Of a stretch of DNA of 64,000 bases, positions 57,354 through 64,000 are shown piece by piece. Numbering within the stretch: position 1 is the stretch's first letter; each line of letters opens with the position of its first letter. Origin of the DNA: JBCBSZ01 sp039185015 (GTDB lineage Bacteria; Actinomycetota; Acidimicrobiia; Acidimicrobiales; Poriferisodalaceae); contig JBCDAU010000020.1 of assembly GCA_039185015.1 (NCBI GenBank), positions 1 through 64,000 on the forward strand, written 5' to 3'. The notes beneath the pieces are model-generated. The model had not been told where the DNA came from. It did not search any database and saw only the letters and a list, made by a program, of their open reading frames with translations. A program made the translations under genes and the position numbers.

Positions 57354-58030
57354 CACGCGCCCTCGCTGCGTCGGCCTCGCTCGTCGACCTGCTGGGACGG
57401 GCCGGAACGACCGCTGAGGTGCTGGCGTCGCGCCACGCAGCCGCCTATCTCACCGTCGGCGGCCGGATCGTCGCCGCCGAGACGTCGGCGGGAGTCGGAC
57501 TGCCCATCGCCGTCGTGGTCGACGAGCTCCCACCGGCCGGCGCCACGGTCGACCTCGCCACGTGGACGCCGGGTCGGTGGTGGGACCCGGCGGTCCCACG
57601 GATCGCTCCTCGACCCGAGCGCGTCGCCGAGCTCCGCGCCGCGCTCGGTCGGCTGGACCCGCCGGAGGACGACGCCGTCGTCGCGGCTCGCGGCGGAGAC
57701 CCGGACGCGCTCGTGGGTCTCGGCTCGGGGTCGACACCGGCGGGCGACGACCTCCTCGCCGGGCGCCTGGTCGCCCTCCACGCGCTGGGCGACGCCGAGG
57801 CCGCCGCCGAACTCGCCGCCGAGCTCCGCCTCGATCGCACCACCCCGCTCTCCGCCGAGCTGCTCCGACGCGCGGCGCTCGGCGAGGCGAGCCGCCCCGT
57901 CAACGAGCTGCTCCGGGCCGTCGAGCGGCGGACGTCCGTCGCCCTGGAGCTGGAGGCCCTGCTCGAGGTCGGTGGAACGAGCGGACGTTGGCTCGCCGAG
58001 GGCATCGCCGACGCCCTGGACGGTCGCTGA
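57350..58030 (+). CDS. DUF2877 protein, AllH/YlbF-like subunit
   Basis: 226 residues. LVGLGSGSTPAGDDLLAGRLV is the diagnostic DUF2877 motif. In E. coli the homologue YlbF is a subunit of oxamate carbamoyltransferase together with FdrA and YlbE (recalled from work on anaerobic allantoin degradation). It overlaps the carbamate kinase stop by ATGA. The catalytic partner genes lie 3.4 kb further on the same strand, separated by a membrane protein and a diguanylate cyclase. Confidence 0.87.
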   Translation: MTRALAASASLVDLLGRAGTTAEVLASRHAAAYLTVGGRIVAAETSAGVGLPIAVVVDELPPAGATVDLATWTPGRWWDPAVPRIAPRPERVAELRAALGRLDPPEDDAVVAARGGDPDALVGLGSGSTPAGDDLLAGRLVALHALGDAEAAAELAAELRLDRTTPLSAELLRRAALGEASRPVNELLRAVERRTSVALELEALLEVGGTSGRWLAEGIADALDGR

Positions 58031-58064
58031 CTCATCTCCCTCGGCCGGGCGCCGATGGGGGCCG

Positions 58065-58604
58065 ATGAACGAGCGCGCAGCCACGATCGGCGCGGTGGTC
58101 GCCCTGGTCGTCGGCGTGTGGTCGTTGGCGACCGACAGCGACGTCCCGCTGCTCGTCTACGCCGACCTCGGCTTCCACGAGCTCGGTCACCTGATCGGCT
58201 ACATCACGCGGCCCCCCGAGTGGATGATCGCCATCGCCGGCACCGTGATGCAGGTGGCCGTGCCGCTGGGCGCGGCGGCCGCGCTGTTCGTCTGGCGACG
58301 GGACCCGATGGGGGCGACGGTCTGCCTCGCCTGGGCGGCGACGAGCCTCCGCAACGGTGCGGTGTACGTCGCCGACGCCCCGTACGAACGACTGCAGCTG
58401 ATCGGCGGCGAGCACGACTGGGCCTTCCTCCTGGGCGAGCACTGGAACGCGCTCCATCGCGCCGACGACATCGCCTCCGGCATGCGCTTCGCGGGCTGGG
58501 CACTGCTGTTCGCCGGTGCGGCGGTCGTCGCGCTCCGACTGGAAAGCCGCCTCGACCGGCCGATGGGGAGTCGGACCTCCCACGACCAACAGGGCGTGAT
58601 CTGA
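58065..58604 (+). CDS. small membrane protein with HExxH motif
   Basis: 179 residues with four likely membrane segments (ATIGAVVALVVGVWSLA, IAIAGTVMQVAVPLGAAAAL, GATVCLAWAATSLRNG, GMRFAGWALLFAGAAVVAL). LGFHELGHLIGYI gives an H-E-x-x-H at the membrane edge, as in site-2-type membrane metalloproteases, with acidic residues further on (LLGEHWNALHRADD) that could complete a zinc site. It is much shorter than M50 proteases. Its stop overlaps the start of the diguanylate cyclase (TGATG), so both are co-translated inside the catabolic operon. Function unknown. Confidence 0.72.
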   Translation: MNERAATIGAVVALVVGVWSLATDSDVPLLVYADLGFHELGHLIGYITRPPEWMIAIAGTVMQVAVPLGAAAALFVWRRDPMGATVCLAWAATSLRNGAVYVADAPYERLQLIGGEHDWAFLLGEHWNALHRADDIASGMRFAGWALLFAGAAVVALRLESRLDRPMGSRTSHDQQGVI

Positions 58605-61423
58605 TGCTCATCCCCGACGCCGCGATGACGAAGCGGATCCTGGAGACGCTCCCGGTCGGCGTGGTCACCCAGCTCGCGTCGGGCGAGATCATCTCCTGCA
58701 ACGCGGCAGCCGAGGAGATCCTCGGTCTGACCGTCGACCAGATGACGGGGCGCACCTCGACCGACCCTCGATGGCGGGCCGTCGACGAGCACGGCCGAGA
58801 CCTCCCCGGTGAGCAGCACCCCCCGATGGTCGCGCTGCGCACCGCCCGTCCGGTCCAGGGCTTCGTCATGGGCGTGCACCGTCCGTCCGGTGAGCTCCGA
58901 TGGCTCGAGGTCAACGCCGAGCCCCGGCTCTCCGGCGACGGCGAGGCGACGTTCGTGGTCTCGGTCTTCACCGACATCACCAGGAGTCGGGAACTGCTCG
59001 ACGAACGGGCCGAGCAGGAGCGATCGCTGCGTGAGCTCACCGAGGTCGCCGCCGACCTCATCACCCGCCACGACCGATACGGGGAGTGCACCTGGGCCAG
59101 CGCTGCCGCCCGAACGCTGCTCGGGGTCGCGCCGCGCGACCTGCTCGGGCAGTTCGGCCTGCCGTTGGCCCACCCGGACGACGACGCGGCGATGGTCACG
59201 CAGGTCCGCGGACTGATCGAGAGCGGCGACACCAGCATCCCCGCGACGCCGTGGCGGGCCGTGGTCACCGGGAACGAGCCCAAGTGGATCGAGACGACGG
59301 GCCGGATCCGTCGTGACGCCAACACCGGTCGCCCCGACGGCTACATCCTCTACCACCGCGACATCACCGCTCGCCGCGAGGCGGAGATGTCAGCGAAGCA
59401 GGCGGATCTCCGGTTCCGCGCCGGCTTCGACGACGCGCCGATCGCCATGATGTTGCTCAGCCCCGGCGGTCGGGTCCTGACGGCCAACGATGCCGCCGGC
59501 GCGCTGGTCGGCCGGCCCGGCGACGAGCTCGCCGGTCGGGCGTGGGAGGCGTTGATCCACCCGGACGACGACCGGAGCGCGTCGGCACAGCTCGCGATGG
59601 TCCTCGGCTCGGCGACGACCAGCTCGATCGGACGGCGTCGGTTCCTCCGGCCCGACGGGAGCTCCTCGGTCGCGATCCACCACCTCACGGCGATCCGCGA
59701 CGACGGGCAGCTCGTGCAGGTCCTGAGCCAAGCCGTCGACATCACCGAGCTCGATCGTGCGGAGCTCGCGCTCCGCGCCTCCGAGGATCGACTCGCCGCG
59801 CTCATCCGAGCCGCCCCCGACGCCATCGTCGTGTTCGACTCCGAGGGCGCGATCGAGACCTACGCCGACGGAGCCACCTCGGTCTTCGGGTATCGCACCG
59901 ACGAGGCCATCGGCCAGGACGTGCGCATCCTCCTCCGCCCCGCGGACGCGGTCAGCATGGCCCGGCGCCTCATCGCCTACATGGACGGCGAGATCGACGA
60001 CCTCCTGGGTCGCCACCGGGTCGTCGGCAAGCGCATCGACGGCACCGAGTTCCCACTCGAGATCAACCTCGCCGAGGTGATCGACCAGGGACAGCGCCTC
60101 TTCACGGCGATCTGTCGTGACACGACCGCAGAGGACGCCGCCCTCGCGCAGGTCCAGGCGAGCGAGACCCGATTCCGCACGATGGCGGATGCCTCCCCGA
60201 TCGGCATCTTCGTCACCGACGCCGACGGCGCCCCCACCTACACCAACGTGCGGTGGCAGCAGATCATGGGGCTGGAGGCGGACGAGAGCATCGGATCGGG
60301 CTGGTTCGAGAACCTCCACCCCGACGACGCGACCGACGTCTACGAGACCTGGATGGCGGCCGCTGCGGCCCGGGAGTCGTGCCGACTGACCTTCCGCCTC
60401 GTCCACCACGACGAGGTGCGTTGGGTCCGAGCCGTCGCCTCGCCCGTGGTCGGCGCCGAGGGCCGGGTCGAGGCCCACATCGGCTCGATCGACGACATCA
60501 CCGTGGAGCGTGCGGCGGCGGATGCGGTCGCCGACGCGGAGGAGCGGTACCGCGCCGTCTTCGAGCAGTCACCGCTGGGCGTCGCCGAGCTCGATGCCGA
60601 CGGCCGGATCACTCGGATGAACGCCGCCTTCGCGACCACCTTCGATCTCGGCGACCGGCGCACCGGCGTCCACGTCGCCGACCTGTTGACGGCCGACGAC
60701 GTGGAGACGGTCAACGGCGTGCTGGCCGACAGCGGTGCGACGACCGAGATCGAGCACCACATCCACACCGACGCCGGGGAGCGGTGGCTCCTGCTCACCG
60801 CGAGCAGCCTGCGCCACACCCTCGGCTCCGGCACACGCGGCGTGATCGAGGCGGCCGACATCACCGAGCGTCGACAGCTGGCGGAGCGACTCCGCTACCA
60901 GGCCGACCACGACGAGCTGACCGGTCTGAGCAACCGTCGCAGCTTCCTCGCCGCCCTCGATCGACACCTCGCTCACGCCGAGCGGTACGGGCCCAGCGGT
61001 GCGGTGGCGATGATCGACCTCGACAACTTCAAGGCGGTCAACGATCAGCTGGGACACGCCGCCGGTGACGAGCTGCTCGTGCACCTCGCGCGGGAGCTGT
61101 CGGACAAGCTCCGGGCGTCGGACGTGCTCGCTCGCCTCGGTGGCGACGAGTTCGCCGTGCTGATGCCGGTGGGCGGAGCCGACTCGGCGGCCGGGTTGGC
61201 GATGTCACTGATCAAGCGGATCGAGGCGGCGGCCGCCGAGCACCTGCCGGAGGGCGTCGCCGACGTGACCGGTTCGATCGGCGCGGTCCTCATCGACGGC
61301 ACCTCGACGGACGGAGCTGCGCTGCTCGAGCTCGCCGACCAGGCGCTCTACGTCGCCAAGCGCGAAGGCAAGAACCAGTTCAGGCTCGATGAGCGGCGAG
61401 CCGAGGGGTCCTCGACCGACTGA
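58604..61423 (+). CDS. six-PAS diguanylate cyclase (GGDEF)
   Basis: 939 residues without membrane segments. About six PAS units of 110-130 residues fill the first 765 residues (first unit KRILETLPVGVVTQLASGEI, repeated SPxGxxxxDxDG starts and PDD/DITER-type ends). The GGDEF domain has its active site at 846-850 (LGGDEF) and an autoinhibitory RxxD site at R837-D840, correctly 5 residues upstream. There is no EAL domain. It makes cyclic di-GMP in response to cytoplasmic ligands or redox signals sensed by the PAS array. It sits in the middle of the amidohydrolase/carbamoyltransferase operon. Confidence 0.92.
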   Translation: MLIPDAAMTKRILETLPVGVVTQLASGEIISCNAAAEEILGLTVDQMTGRTSTDPRWRAVDEHGRDLPGEQHPPMVALRTARPVQGFVMGVHRPSGELRWLEVNAEPRLSGDGEATFVVSVFTDITRSRELLDERAEQERSLRELTEVAADLITRHDRYGECTWASAAARTLLGVAPRDLLGQFGLPLAHPDDDAAMVTQVRGLIESGDTSIPATPWRAVVTGNEPKWIETTGRIRRDANTGRPDGYILYHRDITARREAEMSAKQADLRFRAGFDDAPIAMMLLSPGGRVLTANDAAGALVGRPGDELAGRAWEALIHPDDDRSASAQLAMVLGSATTSSIGRRRFLRPDGSSSVAIHHLTAIRDDGQLVQVLSQAVDITELDRAELALRASEDRLAALIRAAPDAIVVFDSEGAIETYADGATSVFGYRTDEAIGQDVRILLRPADAVSMARRLIAYMDGEIDDLLGRHRVVGKRIDGTEFPLEINLAEVIDQGQRLFTAICRDTTAEDAALAQVQASETRFRTMADASPIGIFVTDADGAPTYTNVRWQQIMGLEADESIGSGWFENLHPDDATDVYETWMAAAAARESCRLTFRLVHHDEVRWVRAVASPVVGAEGRVEAHIGSIDDITVERAAADAVADAEERYRAVFEQSPLGVAELDADGRITRMNAAFATTFDLGDRRTGVHVADLLTADDVETVNGVLADSGATTEIEHHIHTDAGERWLLLTASSLRHTLGSGTRGVIEAADITERRQLAERLRYQADHDELTGLSNRRSFLAALDRHLAHAERYGPSGAVAMIDLDNFKAVNDQLGHAAGDELLVHLARELSDKLRASDVLARLGGDEFAVLMPVGGADSAAGLAMSLIKRIEAAAAEHLPEGVADVTGSIGAVLIDGTSTDGAALLELADQALYVAKREGKNQFRLDERRAEGSSTD

Positions 61424-61443
61424 CCCTGCGCGAGCATGTCCCG

Positions 61444-62901
61444 GTGATCGAGCGCATCGCTGTCGAGTCCGGGAGCTACCACGACTCCGTCACCCTCATG
61501 GCGGTGGGTGGCGAGATCGGCCGCCGCGAGGGCGTCGATGCCGCGCTCGTCGCGATGGCGACCGAGCTCAACGTCGGGTTGCTCGGCGACCTCGGCTTCG
61601 CCGTCCCCGACGGCGCGACCCCCAACGACCTGGTGATCGCCGTCCGGGCCGTCGACGACGACACCGCGGACCACGCGCTTGCCGCAGCGACGGCCCGGCT
61701 CGCCGAGCGAAGCTCGTCGTCGGGCTCGACGGCCGAGGAGGCACCGCCTCCGACGACCGCTGCAGCGACCCGGCGGGCCACGGCGCAGGTCGCGCTGGTC
61801 TCGACTCCGGGTGCCTCTGCGTTCGTCGAAGCCGTCGACGCGTTGCGGTCCGGACTCCACGTCGTGGTGTTCTCCGACAACGTTCCCATCGACCAGGAGC
61901 AGCAACTCAAGGCCGAGGCGGCCGAGCGGGACCTGCTCCTCATGGGGCCGGACTGCGGGACCGTCGTGCTCGGTGGACTCGGCCTCGGCTTCGCCAACGT
62001 CGTCCGCCCGGGCCCCGTGTCGCTCGTGGCGGCGTCCGGGACCGGCGCCCAGCAGGCATGCGCGCTGCTCGCCCACGCCGACGTCGGCGTGAACCACGTC
62101 CTCGGCGTCGGCGGACGCGACCTGTCCGACGAGATCGGCGGCGCCTCCACCATCCGGGCGCTCCGCATGCTCGACGACGATCCGGCGACCGAGCTGATCG
62201 GCCTCGTGGTGAAGTCCGCCACCGATGCGGTCAACGCCCGGATCGCCGATGCCGTCGATCGGCTCGACACTCCCGTGCTCCACATCGCCGCCGACCGTCC
62301 CGGCGACGACCTCACGGCGGGCACCGACCGGCTCCTCGAACGACTCGGCGTCACCGTGCCGAGGTGGCCGAGCTGGGTCTCGCACCAGCACACCTCCGGT
62401 CCCGGGCCGCTGCGCGGGCTCTTCGCCGGCGGCACGCTCTGCCGCGAGGCGCTGACGATCGCCGAGCCCGACATCGGGACGCTGTCGACCAACCTCCGTT
62501 CGCCCGACCTCGACCCGGCGACACCCGGCCACGTCCTCCTCGACCTCGGCGCCGACGAGATGACCCAGGGGCGGCCGCACCCCATGATCGACCAGTTGCT
62601 GCGGCTGCGACGGCTCGAGGCCGACGCGGTCGCCTCCGACGGCTCGGTGATCCTCCTCGACGTCGTGCTCGGCCACGGCGCCCATCCCGATCCGGCATCC
62701 GAGCTGGTCCCGGCCATCGCCGAGGCCCGCCAACGCGATGCGGCTCCCGCCGTCGTGGTGTCGATCATCGGCACGCCCGACGACCCGCAGGGCCTGGTCG
62801 GTCAGGCCGAAGCGCTCGCCGGAGCCGGGGCCGACGTCTTCGTGTCCAACGCCGAGGCGGCACGACACGCCACCTCGCTCGCCCTGGGGGTGTCGTCATG
62901 A
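61444..62901 (+). CDS. FdrA family protein, AllF-like carbamoyltransferase subunit
   Basis: 485 residues, shorter than some FdrA proteins. ESGSYHDSVTLMAVGGEIGR is the FdrA N-terminus. The succinyl-CoA-synthetase-like core shows LLLMGPDCGTVVLGG, GPVSLVAASGTGAQQACALL and GVNHVLGVGGRDLSDEIGG, and a Pro/Ala/Thr linker lies near residue 100. In E. coli FdrA is a subunit of oxamate carbamoyltransferase, which exchanges a carbamoyl group between an N-carbamoyl amide and phosphate. It starts at GTG 61444 and overlaps the DUF1116 gene by ATGA. Confidence 0.88.
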   Translation: MIERIAVESGSYHDSVTLMAVGGEIGRREGVDAALVAMATELNVGLLGDLGFAVPDGATPNDLVIAVRAVDDDTADHALAAATARLAERSSSSGSTAEEAPPPTTAAATRRATAQVALVSTPGASAFVEAVDALRSGLHVVVFSDNVPIDQEQQLKAEAAERDLLLMGPDCGTVVLGGLGLGFANVVRPGPVSLVAASGTGAQQACALLAHADVGVNHVLGVGGRDLSDEIGGASTIRALRMLDDDPATELIGLVVKSATDAVNARIADAVDRLDTPVLHIAADRPGDDLTAGTDRLLERLGVTVPRWPSWVSHQHTSGPGPLRGLFAGGTLCREALTIAEPDIGTLSTNLRSPDLDPATPGHVLLDLGADEMTQGRPHPMIDQLLRLRRLEADAVASDGSVILLDVVLGHGAHPDPASELVPAIAEARQRDAAPAVVVSIIGTPDDPQGLVGQAEALAGAGADVFVSNAEAARHATSLALGVSS

Positions 62902-64000
62902 GCGAGTCCACCTCGTGGCTCCATGACCCGGCCGTCGTCACCGTCGGCGCCCGACTCTTCGACGACGCGCTCACGGCGCAGGGAGCCACGACGGTGCCGG
63001 TCGAGTGGCGACCGCCTGCCGGTGGCACCGAGGACGACCTCGCCCGCATCGCCGCCGATCCACGGGTCGGGGCGGCCAACGCCGAGGCGGTCCGGCGCCT
63101 GACCGAGGCGCGGCCGCACGTGGTCGGCGTCCGTCGGGCAGGGGACGTGCTCGGCATCGACGGACCGCAGTTCCTGCATGCCGGTCCCCCCATCGACTGG
63201 GAACGGGCGTCGGGACCGATGCGTGGCGCCCTCATCGGCGGCCTGCTGTTCGAGGACCTCGCCGACACCGCCGAGGCAGCGGAGGGCCTCGCCGCCGGTG
63301 GCGGGGTCGAGCTGGCGCCGTGCCACTCCCGGGGTGCCGTCGGCCCGATGGCCGGCGTCGTCACCCCCTCCATGCCGGTGTTCGAGCTCCACGACGAGGT
63401 CAACGGGACGACCGCGTGGTGCTCGCTGAACGAGGGCCTCGGCAAGGTCCTCCGCTACGGCGCGTTCAGCGACGAGGTCATCACGAGGCTGCGGTGGATG
63501 CGCGACGTCCTCGGTCCGCTCCTGGCGATGACGTTCGACCGGATCGGCCCGTACGACGTGCGGGCGATGATCGCGCAGGGCCTCCAGATGGGAGACGAGG
63601 GCCACAACCGCAATCGGGCCGGCACGTCGCTGTTCATCCGTGAGGTCGTCGGAGAGCTGATCGAGGTCGACGCGTCCGCGTCCGACATCGCCGACGTGTG
63701 CCGGTTCGTCAACGGCAACGACCACTTCGTGCTCAACCTCGTGATGCCGTGTGCGAAGGCTGCGGCCGATGCCGCACGCGACCTCCCCGGCTCGACGATG
63801 GTCGTCGCGATGGCCCGCAACGGCACCGACTTCGGCGTGCAGGTGTCCGGCACCGGTGACGAGTGGTTCACCGCGCCGGCGGAGACCCCGAAGGGCCTGA
63901 CCTTCCCGGGCTACACCGACGACGACGTGAACCCCGACATCGGCGACTCCACGATCACCGAGACCTACGGCATCGGTGGCATGGCGATGGCGTGCGCTCC
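62898..64000 (+). CDS. DUF1116 protein, AllG/YlbE-like carbamoyltransferase subunit (cut by the window end)
   Basis: 367 codons are visible with no stop; the family is usually about 420-480 residues. AAGGGVELAPCHSRGAVGPM, TPSMPVFELHDEVNGTTAWC and QGLQMGDEGHNRNRAGTSLF are the DUF1116 signatures, and STITETYGIGGMAMA near the edge matches its C-terminal third. It is the YlbE-type partner of FdrA in oxamate carbamoyltransferase. The ATG at 62898 overlaps the FdrA stop. The rest of the gene, and possibly an amidase or transporter, lies beyond the window. Confidence 0.88.
   Translation, partial: MSESTSWLHDPAVVTVGARLFDDALTAQGATTVPVEWRPPAGGTEDDLARIAADPRVGAANAEAVRRLTEARPHVVGVRRAGDVLGIDGPQFLHAGPPIDWERASGPMRGALIGGLLFEDLADTAEAAEGLAAGGGVELAPCHSRGAVGPMAGVVTPSMPVFELHDEVNGTTAWCSLNEGLGKVLRYGAFSDEVITRLRWMRDVLGPLLAMTFDRIGPYDVRAMIAQGLQMGDEGHNRNRAGTSLFIREVVGELIEVDASASDIADVCRFVNGNDHFVLNLVMPCAKAAADAARDLPGSTMVVAMARNGTDFGVQVSGTGDEWFTAPAETPKGLTFPGYTDDDVNPDIGDSTITETYGIGGMAMACA

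Noticed and set aside
1..64000. tRNA, rRNA, CRISPR arrays, insertion sequences, riboswitches
   Set aside because: I looked for cloverleaf-like segments, regularly spaced direct repeats, transposase motifs and terminal inverted repeats and saw none I could support by eye.

Overview
The window is 64 kb of very GC-rich, gene-dense actinobacterial chromosome. Many GTG/TTG starts, 4-nt ATGA/GTGA stop-start overlaps, two deazaflavin (F420)-type LLM oxidoreductases, short Asp/Ser-rich lipoproteins, Thr/Pro-rich secreted linkers and a FadD/FadE/enoyl-CoA hydratase set fit a member of the Acidimicrobiia (Ilumatobacter/Iamia-like). That placement is inference; no rRNA or tRNA gene is present to confirm it. 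I saw no insertion sequence, phage, integrase, CRISPR array or replication origin. No stretch over 300 bases lacks a gene; the longest gap is 29300-29555.

Layout. 0-9 kb: a TetR regulator divergent from an NAD(P)-dependent dehydrogenase over a two-site operator; a YciI / ECF42 sigma / CMD-family operon; a PhyH dioxygenase, an OpgC-like membrane acyltransferase and an SGNH hydrolase; then two co-translated AhpD/CMD-fold genes. The second of these carries an in-frame UGA exactly where the second catalytic cysteine of the CxxC motif belongs, followed by a bacterial SECIS-like hairpin, so it is a probable selenoprotein. 9-16 kb: an aspartate/glutamate racemase-like protein, a membrane HD-GYP protein with a long extracellular tail, lipoproteins, a 27-bp tandem repeat gene and an LLM oxidoreductase operon. 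16-21 kb: a glucosyl-3-phosphoglycerate synthase-like transferase and a GH13 glucosylglycerate/sucrose phosphorylase-like enzyme, with DNA glycosylase and DUF2461 genes between them. 21-29 kb: SDR, DUF2889, hydrolase and lipoprotein genes, the DUF1800/DUF1501 pair, and a two-component system with a mirrored direct-repeat binding site.

29-46 kb: a phosphoribosyltransferase, an LLM oxidoreductase, two orphan ABC solute-binding lipoproteins sharing a 17-bp palindromic operator, TetR regulators, a GH3 beta-glucosidase, and a fatty-acid or steroid-type acyl-CoA catabolic cluster (ligase, two enoyl-CoA hydratase-like proteins, thioesterase, divergent acyl-CoA dehydrogenase). 46-55 kb: a malonyl-CoA-synthetase-like ligase, a membrane cupredoxin, an N-acyl-D-amino-acid deacylase, rhodanese/FtrA, an MFS transporter, an epoxide hydrolase and a pirin.

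55-64 kb: one tightly packed plus-strand operon. It encodes a ring-opening amidohydrolase (barbiturase / cyanuric acid hydrolase family), a carbamate kinase, a DUF2877 protein (AllH/YlbF-like), a small HExxH membrane protein, a six-PAS diguanylate cyclase, FdrA (AllF-like) and a DUF1116 protein (AllG/YlbE-like) cut by the window edge. The FdrA/DUF1116/DUF2877 set corresponds to oxamate carbamoyltransferase. Beside a ring-opening amidohydrolase and a carbamate kinase it suggests a route that recovers ATP from the carbamoyl group of a cyclic ureide through carbamoyl phosphate.

A recurrent promoter signature, a TAnnnT -10 box ending 6-8 nt before an ATG/GTG without Shine-Dalgarno, is found at about ten genes and implies frequent leaderless transcription. 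It also helped choose several start codons.
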